A DNA stretch of 64,000 bases, from the NCBI RefSeq assembly GCF_020707215.1, contig NZ_JAJFET010000001.1:434001-498000 (forward strand), given 5' to 3'. Numbering within the stretch: position 1 is the stretch's first letter; every line of letters starts with the position of its first letter. The notes below the pieces were generated by a model that did not search any database, had not been told where the DNA came from, and saw only the letters and a program-made list of their open reading frames with translations. Of this stretch, positions 49,157 to 58,901 are shown piece after piece. A program made the translations under genes and the position numbers. Source of the stretch: Sphingomonas sp. PL-96 (GTDB lineage: Bacteria > Pseudomonadota > Alphaproteobacteria > Sphingomonadales > Sphingomonadaceae).

Positions 49157-51907
49157 ATGGCGGATCGGTTCGGCCCTTGCGTTGCCAGCGTGCTGGCGCT
49201 TCTCATCAGCGCATCGCCTGCAATGGCGCAGGACGCCGCAGCGCCGGCTGGCGAGGGGCAGGACATTTCCGCACCCGACGCGCCTGCCGCAGGCGACGGC
49301 GACATCGTGGTTACCGGCATCCGCGCCTCGCTGCGCAACGCCATTTCAGTGAAGCGTGAGGCGAACTCGGTCGTCGACGTGATCTCCGCCGAAGACATCG
49401 GCAAGTTCCCCGACCGCAATGTCGCGGAATCGCTGTCGCACATTCCGGGCGTCAGCATCGACCGTCGCTTCGGCGAGGGCGAGAAGGTCGCAATCCACGG
49501 CACCGACCCGGCGCTCAACCGCATGCTGCTCGATGGCCATGCCGTCGCCTCGGCCGACTGGGGCGGCAACGACAACGATCCCACCAGCCGTACCTTCAAC
49601 TATTCGCTGCTGGCACCCGAGCTGGTCGACCGGCTCGAAGTCTACAAGTCGCCCGAGCCGCGGATCGAGGAAGGCAGCATCGGCGGCACCGTGATCGTGC
49701 GCACGCGTCGTCCGCTCGACACGCCGGCAAACTCGCTGTTCGCGTCCGGCGGCTATTCGTACAACGACCGCTCGGAAAAGGGGAACGTCCGCGCGTCCGG
49801 CCTCTACAGCTGGAAGAACGAGGCCGAGACCTTCGGCATCCTGGGCGCCGTCACCTATGACCGCCAGAGCCTGACCCGCGCAGGCGTCGAGTTCTTCGGT
49901 TTCGAGAACGCCGGCTCGCGCTTCCTCACCACCAACGAGGCGGGCGAGCGCGTGCTCAGGAACCCGGATGCCGTGATCACCGGCGGCACCGCGGCGGACC
50001 TCGACAATGCTGTCATCCCTTACGGCATCAACTACGCCTACTTCACTCAGCAGCGGGAACGCACCAGCTATTCGGGCACCATGCAGTTCCGTCCGACCGA
50101 AACGCTGACGCTGACCGTCAACGGCCTGCACATCGACGGCAACTACAACAACTCCAGCCAGTCGATGTACGTGATCCCGGGCGCGTGGAGCGGCGACGTG
50201 CTCCAGTCGGCGACGATCTCGAACGGCGTGGTCACCGACGCGAGCTTTGGCGCCGCTTCGGCCGGCGGCCAGAGCTCGCAGCTCGACACGCTGGTGCGTT
50301 CGACCAAGCTCAAGACCGACAACGCCAATTTCGAGGCGGCTTGGAAGGGCGACGACAGCTCCTCGATCACCGCGACCGCGGGCTGGAGCCGCGCGACTGG
50401 TGGCAGCAACCCCGAGTATCTCTACGACCTGCGCACCGACCTGCCGTTCAGCTACGGCTTCACCGCCGACAGCGCGACGGTGAACTATGACGGCGACCTG
50501 ACCGACCCGGCCAATTACCGCCGCAGCAACGCGGTGCAGGCGCAGACCATCGACGGCCAGCCGATCCTCTACAACGGCTCGCAGCTTGTTGCCGCGCGCG
50601 CGGGCGGCATCGACTTCTCCAAGACGATCGATCGCGACTTCTACGTCGGCTACGACGCGGTGATCCCGGTCGAGTTCGGCCCGTTCACCCAGATCCTGAT
50701 CGGCGGCAAGTTCACCGATCACCGCAACCGCCGCAACGCGAGCGGCTTCAACAACTACACCACCGACGACTATACGCTGGCGAGCCTGGGCGTGGACACG
50801 ATCACCACCCCGGACGGCGTGTTCGACGGCACCGGCGGCAGCGGCAACGCGACCCAGTACATCAACCTGCCGCGCCAGACCGTGATCGACATCCTGGCGA
50901 ACTCGATCAACATCGCGGTCGCCAAGCCCACGGCCTCGTACATCGTCGATGAGCGTGTCGCTGCCAACTACATCCAGGCGAACTTCGAGCAGGGCGGCTT
51001 CCGCGGCAACATCGGCGGGCGGCTGGTCTATACCGAGAACACGTCGAACTATGCCAACCAGGTTTCGGGCGTCGACGGCGCGCTGCCGACGATCGTGCCG
51101 GTCGAGGTTTCGAACAAGTATCTCAAGTTCCTGCCGAGCCTGAACATCGCCTATGAGGCGGGCAGCCAGCTCATCTTCCGCGGCAGCGTCGCCAAGGTGA
51201 TCGCGCGTCCGCGCTACGAGCAGCTCGGCGGCTCGGTCGGTCGCAACGACATCACGCTCGACGCGAGCGGCGGCAACCCGAACCTGCGTCCGTACCAGTC
51301 GGTCAACTATGAGCTGTCGGCGGAATATTACCCGCGCGCCGGCACGCTCTTGTCGGTCGAGCTGTTCCGCCGCGAGGTGAAGGACTACATCTACAACGGC
51401 ATCACCCAGCAGACCTTCTTCAACGAGCTCGAGCAGCGCAACGAGGTCTACAACGTCTCGCAGCCGATCAACGGCGGCAAGGCGACTGCCAACGGCGTGC
51501 TGGTGTCGGGACAGAGCGAGATCTGGGGCGGCTTCGGCATCCAGGCGAACTATTCCTATGCCGACAGCTCGACTGACGAGGGGCTGAACCTGCCGTATCT
51601 GTCGAAGCACACGGTCAACGTGATCCCGTATTTCGAAAGCGGCCCGGTCCAGGCACGGCTGAGCTACAACCATCGCTCGTCCTACTTCCGCCAGATCGGC
51701 CGTCTCAACTCGGTCGACATGGTGGCGCCGTACGACCAGCTCGATTTCTCGGCGAGCCTTGCGGTCAACAAGCTGGTGACGCTGACGGTCAATGCGCAGA
51801 ACCTGCTGGACTCGACCTACATCCAGTATAGCGGCACCCGCGACACCCCGACCGCCTTCTACAAGAACGGCCGGACCTTCGCGGCGAGCATCAGCGTCCG
51901 CATGTAA
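49157..51907 (+). CDS. TonB-dependent receptor (Xanthomonas/Caulobacter type)
   Basis: 916 residues with a signal peptide (LLISASPAMAQ). The plug begins with GDIVVTGIRASLRNAISVKR and continues VVDVISAEDIGKFPDRNVAESLSHIPGVSIDRR, the mark of the TIGR01782-type receptors that import large carbohydrates or related molecules. The barrel follows and ends in ...AASISVRM. ATG 49157 follows GGAGAGTGGAAG; upstream in-frame starts lack a signal peptide. No carbohydrate-use enzymes lie next to it, so the substrate is unknown. A terminator-like hairpin follows. Confidence 0.9.
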   Translation: MADRFGPCVASVLALLISASPAMAQDAAAPAGEGQDISAPDAPAAGDGDIVVTGIRASLRNAISVKREANSVVDVISAEDIGKFPDRNVAESLSHIPGVSIDRRFGEGEKVAIHGTDPALNRMLLDGHAVASADWGGNDNDPTSRTFNYSLLAPELVDRLEVYKSPEPRIEEGSIGGTVIVRTRRPLDTPANSLFASGGYSYNDRSEKGNVRASGLYSWKNEAETFGILGAVTYDRQSLTRAGVEFFGFENAGSRFLTTNEAGERVLRNPDAVITGGTAADLDNAVIPYGINYAYFTQQRERTSYSGTMQFRPTETLTLTVNGLHIDGNYNNSSQSMYVIPGAWSGDVLQSATISNGVVTDASFGAASAGGQSSQLDTLVRSTKLKTDNANFEAAWKGDDSSSITATAGWSRATGGSNPEYLYDLRTDLPFSYGFTADSATVNYDGDLTDPANYRRSNAVQAQTIDGQPILYNGSQLVAARAGGIDFSKTIDRDFYVGYDAVIPVEFGPFTQILIGGKFTDHRNRRNASGFNNYTTDDYTLASLGVDTITTPDGVFDGTGGSGNATQYINLPRQTVIDILANSINIAVAKPTASYIVDERVAANYIQANFEQGGFRGNIGGRLVYTENTSNYANQVSGVDGALPTIVPVEVSNKYLKFLPSLNIAYEAGSQLIFRGSVAKVIARPRYEQLGGSVGRNDITLDASGGNPNLRPYQSVNYELSAEYYPRAGTLLSVELFRREVKDYIYNGITQQTFFNELEQRNEVYNVSQPINGGKATANGVLVSGQSEIWGGFGIQANYSYADSSTDEGLNLPYLSKHTVNVIPYFESGPVQARLSYNHRSSYFRQIGRLNSVDMVAPYDQLDFSASLAVNKLVTLTVNAQNLLDSTYIQYSGTRDTPTAFYKNGRTFAASISVRM

Positions 51908-51915
51908 GCGGGGAA

Positions 51916-51940
51916 GGGGGGCGTGCATTGTGCGCCCCCC
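51916..51940 (+). terminator. Intrinsic terminator after the TonB receptor
   Basis: GGGGGGCG (51916-51923) and CGCCCCCC (51933-51940) form a perfect 8-base stem with a 9-base loop, 8 bases past the receptor stop. The following TGCCGTTCC has few Ts. Confidence 0.5.
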
Positions 51941-52056
51941 TGCCGTTCCGGAGGGCCAATGTGCCGCCAGCCTACCCGGCACCAACGGGTTTGCTGAACG
52001 CCCGTCGCCCGCAAACCGCTTGAGCCTCACGGCAAAGCGTGTAGGGCCGCACGCCC

Positions 52057-53343
52057 ATGTCGCACGCACCCACCCTCGGCCTCGATTTCGGCACCACCAA
52101 CTCCGTCGCGGCGGTCGCCCGGGGCGGCACCGCGGACCTCGTCCAGCTCGACGGACCCGAAGGTCCCGAGGCGGTGTTCCGCTCGGCGCTGTGCTTCTGG
52201 CAGGATGAGGAGGTTCGCGGCGGCATCGCCTCTGAGGCGGGTCCCTGGGCGATCGCCGAATATCTCGAATATCCCGAAGGCAGCCGCTTCCTGCAGTCGT
52301 TTAAATCGGTCGCCGCCAGCAGCGCGTTCGAGCACGCGACCGTCTTTGACCGCCGCCTGCGCTTCGAGGAGCTGGGTCAGCTGTTCCTCGACAAGCTCGC
52401 CGCCCGTGCCGGCGGCGCGTTCGACGGCATCGGCCGCCTCGTTGTCGGCCGGCCGGTCGAATATGCCGGCCACCGCCCCGACACTGCGCTCGCGCGCACC
52501 CGCTACGACGCGATGTTCTCAGCCCTCGGCGCAGAGGTTCATTATGTCTATGAGCCGGTCGGCGCCGCGTTCAGCTATGCCTCGCGCATCGCTGATCCCG
52601 CGACCATCCTGGTGGCGGACTTCGGCGGCGGCACCAGCGACTTCTCGGTGGTCCGCATCGCCGCTCCGGGCGCTGCCCGACGGTGCGAGCCGCTTGGCCA
52701 TGCCGGCGTTGGCATAGCCGGCGACCGCTTCGACTATCGCATCCTCGACCACCTCGTCCTGCCGCTGCTGGGCAAGGGCAGCGGCTATCGCTCGTTCGAC
52801 AAGGTGCTGGAGATCCCGCGCGGCTATTTCACCGACTTCGCCGACTGGTCGCGGCTGGCGCTGATGCGCAACCGCCGTACGCTCGCCGAACTCGACAAGC
52901 TGCGCCGCAGCGCGCTCGATCCGGACGCGATCACCCGCATGATCGCGGTCATCGAGGAGGAACAGGGCTTCCACCTCTACGACGCAGTTGGCCGGGTGAA
53001 GCGCGACCTCTCGACCGCCGAGAGCGCCCGCTTCCGCTTCGCAGGCGGGGGACTGTCGATCGAGGCGGAGGTGACCCGTGACCAGTTCGAAACCTGGATC
53101 GCGCCGGACGTGGCGCGCATCGAGGCCGCCGTCGACGCGGCGCTGGCGACCGCCGGGGTTGCGCCCGGCGCGATCGACCGCGTGTTCCTGACCGGCGGTA
53201 CCTCGCTCACCCCGCGCATCCGCCGCTTGTTCACCGAGCGGTTCGGCGAGGACAAGATCGCGACCGGCGGCGAACTCACCTCGATCGCGCACGGCCTGGC
53301 GCTGATCGGCGAGCAGGAAGACGTTGCCGCCTGGGCGGTGTGA
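52057..53343 (+). CDS. Hsp70-family protein, YegD-like
   Basis: 428 residues. The actin-like ATPase motifs are LGLDFGTTNSVAAV (phosphate 1) near residue 7, TILVADFGGGTSDFSVV (phosphate 2) near residue 187, and VFLTGGTSLTPRIRRLF (adenosine) near residue 370. The protein stops after the nucleotide-binding domain and has no classical DnaK substrate-binding domain. This fits YegD-type Hsp70 relatives of unknown function. ATG 52057 is the first start before the motif. It sits alone after the receptor. Confidence 0.85.
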   Translation: MSHAPTLGLDFGTTNSVAAVARGGTADLVQLDGPEGPEAVFRSALCFWQDEEVRGGIASEAGPWAIAEYLEYPEGSRFLQSFKSVAASSAFEHATVFDRRLRFEELGQLFLDKLAARAGGAFDGIGRLVVGRPVEYAGHRPDTALARTRYDAMFSALGAEVHYVYEPVGAAFSYASRIADPATILVADFGGGTSDFSVVRIAAPGAARRCEPLGHAGVGIAGDRFDYRILDHLVLPLLGKGSGYRSFDKVLEIPRGYFTDFADWSRLALMRNRRTLAELDKLRRSALDPDAITRMIAVIEEEQGFHLYDAVGRVKRDLSTAESARFRFAGGGLSIEAEVTRDQFETWIAPDVARIEAAVDAALATAGVAPGAIDRVFLTGGTSLTPRIRRLFTERFGEDKIATGGELTSIAHGLALIGEQEDVAAWAV

Positions 53344-53441
53344 CGCCCGTACCTGTTCGGTATTGAGACAGGGGCAGTCGGCGGTCCGGTAGGGGACCGG
53401 CCCCGCGGGCGCTAGGCTCGCCTTCCACCGGAGGGCGAGCC

Positions 53442-53999
53442 ATGGACTGGGATAGCGCAGCGAAGCACCGGCACGGGCCAAGCTTTTCGCTCGCCAACAG
53501 GCTGTCGCGGGTGGCGTGGGGGCTCTGCTGGCTGCTGCTCGCCCGCTGGACGCCGCCGCCACTCCACCGCTGGCGTTGCGGGCTGCTGCGCCTGTGGGGA
53601 GCGGAGGTCGGCCGCGATGTGCGCGTCTATGGATCGGTGCGGATCTGGCACCCGGCCAATCTTGCGATCGGGCCGGGGTCGGTGCTGGGGCCCCGGGTGC
53701 GCTGCTACAACCAGGGACGGATCACCATCGGCGCCGCGGTCGTGGTGTCGCAGGACGCGAGCCTGTGCGCGAGCACCCATGACGTCACCGACCCGTGCTT
53801 CCCCTTGCTGCTGCGCCCGATCGACATCGGCGACCACGCCTGGATCGCGGCAGAGGCGTTCGTCGGACCCGGCGTGCAACTAGGCACCGGCGCGGTGCTC
53901 GGCGCCCGCGGGGTGGCGATGCGCGATCTGGCGGCATGGACCGTCTTCTCCGGCAACCCCGCACAACCGCTGAAGCTGCGCCAGCCGTGGCACGAATAA
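53442..53999 (+). CDS. WcaF-like acyltransferase (hexapeptide repeat)
   Basis: 185 residues. A hydrophobic N-terminal region (LSRVAWGLCWLLLARWTPPPLHRWR) is followed by left-handed beta-helix hexapeptides: VGRDVRVYGSVRIWHPANLAIG, VLGPRVRCYNQGRITIG, and GDHAWIAAEAFVGPGVQLG. The block DASLCASTHD, with the His in place, resembles colanic-acid acetyltransferase WcaF. It probably O-acetylates a polysaccharide repeat unit. ATG 53442 follows GGAGGGCGAGCC. It is the leftmost gene of the exopolysaccharide locus and is not overlapped by its neighbours. Confidence 0.82.
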   Translation: MDWDSAAKHRHGPSFSLANRLSRVAWGLCWLLLARWTPPPLHRWRCGLLRLWGAEVGRDVRVYGSVRIWHPANLAIGPGSVLGPRVRCYNQGRITIGAAVVVSQDASLCASTHDVTDPCFPLLLRPIDIGDHAWIAAEAFVGPGVQLGTGAVLGARGVAMRDLAAWTVFSGNPAQPLKLRQPWHE

Positions 54000-54082
54000 C
54001 CAGATAGGCACTTTTCACTTTCCTACAGACCAGCATGTGCATCACATGCCGGGCGGGCTTTCCCCTTGTCGGAGATGTTCGC

Positions 54083-54511
54083 ATGTCTTCCATTCCCATC
54101 GATATTCCCGCCTCCTTCGTGCCGGCGGTCGCGATCTCCGTCGGCCAGCCGGGTTCCGAGGCGCGGTTCGTGGACGCCGCCAACCCGATGCCGGTGCGAC
54201 TGGCGCACGGCGCCACGCCGGCGCCGCTTGCCGGCACCGCATCCGCCTCGACACAGGTCGGGCCGTTCCTCCCCGAACTCGACCGGCCGATCCATCTTAG
54301 CCTGTCGGGCAGCTGGACGGGCAGGGTCCGGCTGCTGCGCTCGACCGACGGCGGCGCCACCCGCGAGCCGCTGACGCTTGCCGGCGCGGCCTGGGCAAGC
54401 TTCACCGCCAACGCCAACGAAGTGGTGGCGGAGGAAAGCGTCGCCGGCGCGAGCTATTATCTCGACCTCGCCATCACCGCCGGCACCATCGCTTATCGGG
54501 TGGCGCAATGA
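54083..54511 (+). CDS. Hypothetical protein paired with an SGNH hydrolase
   Basis: 142 residues from ATG 54083 (GGAGATG upstream). No signal peptide. The sequence is rich in Ala, Pro and Gly with beta-strand-like stretches (PVRLAHGATPAPLAG, IHLSLSGSWTGRVRLLRSTDGG, ASYYLDLAITAGTIAYRVAQ). The GRVRLLRSTDGG element resembles small beta-sandwich accessory domains. It overlaps the SGNH hydrolase by ATGA and is likely a partner of it. Family not recognised. Confidence 0.65.
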   Translation: MSSIPIDIPASFVPAVAISVGQPGSEARFVDAANPMPVRLAHGATPAPLAGTASASTQVGPFLPELDRPIHLSLSGSWTGRVRLLRSTDGGATREPLTLAGAAWASFTANANEVVAEESVAGASYYLDLAITAGTIAYRVAQ

Positions 54512-55659
54512 GCGCGGACCTGATCGCCCGTGGCCTCGCGGTCCGCGCGCAGGGGCTCGCCCAGCGCACCGCGCGCGACCGCGCCATTGCCGCTGCCGCC
54601 GCTGCCCCGCTCGGCGGCTTGCCCTCCTTTACCCTGCTCGCGGAGCCGCCGGTCCTCACCCTCACCGACGCGAGCGCCAGCACGATCGCCTCGACGGTGC
54701 GGGTAACCGCGACCCAGCCGTGCTTCCGCGCCACTGGAACCCCGGTCCAGCCGGTCGCCTCCGACCCTTCGGCCTATGGCGGCACGGACGGGGCGGGCGG
54801 CACCAACTATGGCCGGCCGATCCAATGGGAGTGGATGAGCGACGCCGCGCAGATCGAGCTGCTGCTGGTCAAGTTCAACGCGCTGTTCGACCTGTTCGTG
54901 GACGGGCAGCTCGTCCAGGCGGCGGCGTTCGCCACGCCCGCCACCGGCGACCGCCGGCTGGTGAAGCTCGACTGGAGCGCCACCGCCGACCCGCGCCGCC
55001 CGCGCCACTATCGCATCACCGGCACCAACCTGCTGTTCGGCGGGCTCTTCCTGGACGCGGCGGGCAGCGCCTGGTTTGCGGGCGACCACGCCGGGCGCGG
55101 GCTGATCGCGTTCTTCGGCGACAGCTATACGCAAGGGACAGGCGCGGCCACGGTGGCACGCAACTGGTCGGCTGCCGCCGCGGCGCAGCTGCGGATGGAC
55201 GCGTGGAGCGATGGCGTCGGCGGCGCCGGCTGGAACAGCACGGGCGCCACCGCGCCGGCGGCGCGCGTCGCCAAAAGTCTCGCGGTCCTCACCCGCGCGC
55301 CCGACCGGATCGTGACGGCGCTTGGCTACAACGATGCCGGAGCCGACGCGGCCGGGCTGGCGGCGCTGCGGACGCGCTATGACGCGACGGTGGCGGCGAT
55401 CCGCGCCGCCTGGCCGGACACGCAGCTGGTGACGCTCGGCCCGTGGACGCCGCTCGGGCCGACGACGGCGCTCGGCAGCGTCAGGGCGGCGTTGCAGGAG
55501 CGGGCGGCCGCCAATCAAGTGGCCTTCGTCGACGTGGAGGCGATGGTCGGTGTCGGCAACCGCAGCCTCTATACCGCCGCCGACAATGTCCACCCGACCG
55601 CTGCCGGGCACCTTTATCTCGGCCGCCGCATCGGCCAGGCGCTGGGTGCCTTGGCCTGA
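54508..55659 (+). CDS. SGNH/GDSL hydrolase with N-terminal extension
   Basis: 383 residues. An N-terminal part of about 205 residues has beta-rich sequence without a recognised domain. The SGNH domain follows with FFGDSYTQGTG (block I Ser), ALGYNDAGAD (block III Asn), and DNVHPTAAGHLYLG (block V Asp/His). Such esterases often remove acetyl groups from polysaccharides. It lies within the exopolysaccharide locus next to the WcaF-like acyltransferase, so acetylation and deacetylation of the same polymer are possible. No signal peptide is visible at its start. Confidence 0.8.
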   Translation: MSADLIARGLAVRAQGLAQRTARDRAIAAAAAAPLGGLPSFTLLAEPPVLTLTDASASTIASTVRVTATQPCFRATGTPVQPVASDPSAYGGTDGAGGTNYGRPIQWEWMSDAAQIELLLVKFNALFDLFVDGQLVQAAAFATPATGDRRLVKLDWSATADPRRPRHYRITGTNLLFGGLFLDAAGSAWFAGDHAGRGLIAFFGDSYTQGTGAATVARNWSAAAAAQLRMDAWSDGVGGAGWNSTGATAPAARVAKSLAVLTRAPDRIVTALGYNDAGADAAGLAALRTRYDATVAAIRAAWPDTQLVTLGPWTPLGPTTALGSVRAALQERAAANQVAFVDVEAMVGVGNRSLYTAADNVHPTAAGHLYLGRRIGQALGALA

Positions 55660-55666
55660 CCTTTGC

Positions 55667-56923
55667 CTAACTTTCCGCCGGCAGGCCGTAGGCGTGCCGG
55701 CGGATCGCCGGCTCCCGCCACGCCGGCACCATCGGGGCAGCCGAACGACGCTGAGCAGTCATGCAGGCGACAAGAAAATAATAGGTCAGCAGCGAGGACT
55801 CGATCGCCAGGAAGCTCCCCGACAGGGCGGTGGACAGCAGCAGGTAGAGCAGCCCCGCCGCCAGCTCGCGCCGGCCGGACAGTGCCAGCGCGCCGACCGC
55901 CACCACCCCCGCTGCCAGTGCGGCGACTCCGAACACGCCGAAATAGAGCAGGAACTCATACACTCCGTTGGTGATCTTTGGCTCACCCGTGCGCGCGGCA
56001 TAGCCTGTCCGCTCCGCCACCAGCTCCCCCGCGCCGATCGGCACGCCGAGTGGATTGTCAGCGATGGTGCGCGCGAGCGGCTCAAGCGGCGTCAGCGTGC
56101 GGCGATAGCTCGACGAGTCCGCCTGCATCCGGCTGTCGTTGCGCAGCCGCTGGTCGATTGCGCTGCCCTGGAACGCGACCACCAGCAGCGCCAGCACTGC
56201 CAGCGCTCCCGCTCCCCGCCACGAACGCCCGAGCAGGATCACCCCCACCGTCGCCGCCAGCACCAGCAGCGCCAGCGACTGGGTGAGCAGCAGCCCCACC
56301 AGCAGCACGGCGATCGTAGGCGCTAGTCGCCGGTGCCGGACGAAGTCGATCAACGCCAGCGTACCCACCACGCGACCGCACATAGACGGCTCGTAATAGA
56401 GGCCGATCGCGCGCACCCCCCAGCCGGGTTCCAGCCGCAAATAGCCGTGGGCGACGTCGATCTCCAGCCATGGCGCCACCGCTTCGAACCCGGCAAGGCT
56501 GCCGAGCCCCGCCAGCAGCCACTGCGCCGCCGCGACCCCGAGCACGGCCAGTGCCAGCGGATAGGTGCCCGGCAGCTGCACCGGCCGCGCACTGACCCAG
56601 GCGAGGGTGAGCAGCACCACCGATCCCGCCCACAGACCATAGGACTGCAGGAACTGCGCACCCGTCGGCATCAGCGCCGCATCGAGCAGCGAAGCACCCT
56701 CGAACACCATCAGCGGCCACAGCAGCAGGACCAGCGCAACGCCGAGCGGCAGGAGAAGGACGCGGACCTCCCGCAACGACACCAACACCACCAGCGCAGC
56801 GGCGATGCCGCCGAGCGTCACCGGGTAGCTGCCGATCGGAACGACGCGGACGTACAGAGCCAGCACGCTGGCAGCGGCAAGCAGCCGCAGCAGCCAGCGT
56901 TCGCGAAGGGCAGTGGCCTCCAT
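55667..56923 (-). CDS. Multi-membrane protein, Wzy/O-antigen polymerase-like
   Basis: 418 residues with about ten to eleven hydrophobic segments. A large loop (RLEPGWGVRAIGLYYEPSMCGRVVG) lies in the middle and another near residue 285 (SRMQADSSSYRRTLTPLEPLARTIADNPLGVPIGAGE). Such Arg-bearing loops between helices are typical of Wzy polymerases and WaaL ligases. Within a locus that also has a flippase and a BY-kinase, a polymerase role is most likely. The start overlaps the next gene's stop by one base (TGATG). No strong sequence family is recognised. Confidence 0.65.
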   Translation of the reverse strand: MEATALRERWLLRLLAAASVLALYVRVVPIGSYPVTLGGIAAALVVLVSLREVRVLLLPLGVALVLLLWPLMVFEGASLLDAALMPTGAQFLQSYGLWAGSVVLLTLAWVSARPVQLPGTYPLALAVLGVAAAQWLLAGLGSLAGFEAVAPWLEIDVAHGYLRLEPGWGVRAIGLYYEPSMCGRVVGTLALIDFVRHRRLAPTIAVLLVGLLLTQSLALLVLAATVGVILLGRSWRGAGALAVLALLVVAFQGSAIDQRLRNDSRMQADSSSYRRTLTPLEPLARTIADNPLGVPIGAGELVAERTGYAARTGEPKITNGVYEFLLYFGVFGVAALAAGVVAVGALALSGRRELAAGLLYLLLSTALSGSFLAIESSLLTYYFLVACMTAQRRSAAPMVPAWREPAIRRHAYGLPAES

Positions 56924-57675
56924 CAGCCCGTCGTCCGAGTCAGCAGCGCGAAGACGCCCGAGTTCAGCGCCCGCCGCGCGGCGCTCACCGCGATCTGCCA
57001 GCCGGGCAGGCGGAGCACGCTGCGCTGGATCGCGGCCGCCTCGCGGATGAGCAGCCGCTTGTTGGCGGACATGGCGCGGCGTTCGAACAGGTTGACGCCG
57101 ATCGCTTCGTCGATGCTCACCATCTGCGCGCCCGCCTTCGCCATGCGGGCGAGCGCGTCATAGTCGCCGCACACGCGATAGCGTTGGTCGAAAGGGTGGG
57201 CGAGGTGGAGCGAGCGCCGGACAAAGGTCGCCTGGTGCAGCCCCGGCTGGCCATGCCAGACATAGGTGGGCGACTTCACCGGCCGCGGCAGCATGCGGCG
57301 ACCGAACGCCATCTGCGACGCGAAGAAGGCGATGTCCGGATCGCCTCGCGCCGCGATCGCATGCCTGGCGCGGACCAGCGCGCTTCCGTCCAGCAGCCGG
57401 TCACCGGCGTTGAGAAACAAGACATAGCGTCCCGCTGCGAGCCGTAGCCCCTTGTTCATCGCGTCGTAGATGCCGCCATCCGCCTCGGACACGCCGCGCG
57501 CCTCCCCGGCCGCGAGCAATGCGCGGACCAGCGGCCGGGTCGTGTCGGTGGAGGCTCCGTCGATCAGGATCCACTCGAACTCGCGATCGGTCTGCACTGC
57601 CAGCGATGCGCGGGTGCGCTCGAGACCCTGGGGGTCGTTGCGGACGATGGTGACGATCGAGAAGATCGGCGTCAT
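56923..57675 (-). CDS. Glycosyltransferase family 2
   Basis: 250 residues, GT-A fold. It begins MTPIFSIVTIVRNDPQGLERTRASLAVQ and has ILIDGASTDTTRPL; the DxD-like region is NAGDRL in YVLFLNAGDRLLDGS. EADGGIYDAMNKGLRLAAGRY is typical of inverting GT2 enzymes. It transfers a sugar to a lipid-linked acceptor on the cytoplasmic face. ATGA overlap upstream with the GT4 gene. Confidence 0.9.
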   Translation of the reverse strand: MTPIFSIVTIVRNDPQGLERTRASLAVQTDREFEWILIDGASTDTTRPLVRALLAAGEARGVSEADGGIYDAMNKGLRLAAGRYVLFLNAGDRLLDGSALVRARHAIAARGDPDIAFFASQMAFGRRMLPRPVKSPTYVWHGQPGLHQATFVRRSLHLAHPFDQRYRVCGDYDALARMAKAGAQMVSIDEAIGVNLFERRAMSANKRLLIREAAAIQRSVLRLPGWQIAVSAARRALNSGVFALLTRTTG

Positions 57676-58901
57676 GCGGCAGCCCGGCTGTCGCCCAACG
57701 CATCGCGGTAGACCCGCAGATAGGCCTGCGTCATCGCGCCGCCCGACCAGACACGCCGCGCCCGAGAGGCAAGCTCGGCATGGGAGATGCCGCCGTAGAG
57801 CGCAGCCTCCCGTCCGGCACGCACCACCGCAAGCGCTTCCGCGGCGGTGGCGACGCAGCGCCCGCCGACCAGCGCCAGCATCTCCTGCGCGGCGGCAGAG
57901 GGATAGGCGAGAACGTAGCAGCCTGCACTCAGCGCCTCGATGATGGTCAGCGGCGCATTGTCCATGCGCGACGGGAACAACAGCCCCCGCGCCTGCGCGT
58001 AGAGGCCGGCAAGGGTCGCACGGCAGCGAACCTCGCCATGGTGGACGGCCGGCGTGTCGCCGAACGGGTTGCCGCGCCCGATCAGGCCAATCGCGACCCC
58101 GGGCTCCGCCGCCAGCGCCCGCACCAGCACGGGGTCGATCTTGCCGGGGGTCGCCAGATCCGATGCGCAGAACAGGTGCCCATGGCGGGGTTCCTCCCGG
58201 TGCTCGGCCAGGGCCGCCTCGAACTCCCGGTCGAGCGCGTTGGGGATGCAGACGATGTCCAGATCGGGAAACATGCGCTGGTGGTCGCGCGCAAGGTGGC
58301 GGGAGGGGCAGACGATCGTCAGCTGATCTCTCAAGCTGCGCAGCGCGCTGTGGCGGCGCTCCCGTACAACACGCGAGCGATCGAGCAGCGCGGGCAGATC
58401 CTCGAACCGCCGGGTGCCGCATTCGCCGCACGCACGCTGCCAGCCGGTGCAGTCGCGCACGAACCCGCAGCGGCCGGTCAGCCACCACCAGTCATGAGCG
58501 GTGATTACCACTGGCTTGCCACTCTCGCGCAGCATGCGGGCAAGGTGCGGCCAGGCGAGATACCAGTGGTGCACGGCGTGCAGGTGGACGACGTCCGCCG
58601 CCGCGATCGCGGCGCGCACCGTGGCGCTGCGCGCGGTCCGCACCTCGTGGCCGAGCAGCAGATGCGCTGCATGGTTGGCAAGGACCGTCGCCCGCGATCC
58701 CAGCATCGCCACGTCCGGCTCGCCTGCGACCTGCGGGTCGGGCGCGATGCCCGAGCCATAGCCGTACAGCAGCCGCGGTTCCTGTCCCGCGGCGCGCAGC
58801 CGGTGGTGGAGATCATAGGCCATCCGCCCGGCCCCCCCCTGGGTTGCGCGGATGTTGAGGGCGAGGACGCGGAGCGGTTCGTAAGCGCTGTCGCTCGCCA
58901 T
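57672..58901 (-). CDS. Glycosyltransferase, GT4-like
   Basis: 409 residues, GT-B fold. The N-terminal half has LNIRATQGGAGRMAYDLHHRL. A Cys-rich segment CGFVRDCTGWQRACGECG lies near residue 148, of the type found in GT4 enzymes annotated as WcaL/colanic-acid related. The C-terminal half has FPSRMDNAPLTIIEALSAGCYVLAYPS, the retaining-GT signature. Start ATG 58901 overlaps the stop of the next gene (TGATG). Confidence 0.88.
   Translation of the reverse strand: MASDSAYEPLRVLALNIRATQGGAGRMAYDLHHRLRAAGQEPRLLYGYGSGIAPDPQVAGEPDVAMLGSRATVLANHAAHLLLGHEVRTARSATVRAAIAAADVVHLHAVHHWYLAWPHLARMLRESGKPVVITAHDWWWLTGRCGFVRDCTGWQRACGECGTRRFEDLPALLDRSRVVRERRHSALRSLRDQLTIVCPSRHLARDHQRMFPDLDIVCIPNALDREFEAALAEHREEPRHGHLFCASDLATPGKIDPVLVRALAAEPGVAIGLIGRGNPFGDTPAVHHGEVRCRATLAGLYAQARGLLFPSRMDNAPLTIIEALSAGCYVLAYPSAAAQEMLALVGGRCVATAAEALAVVRAGREAALYGGISHAELASRARRVWSGGAMTQAYLRVYRDALGDSRAAA

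Noticed and set aside
54083..55659. Prophage tail fibre remnant
   Set aside because: No other phage-like genes, and the block sits within polysaccharide genes with normal composition.
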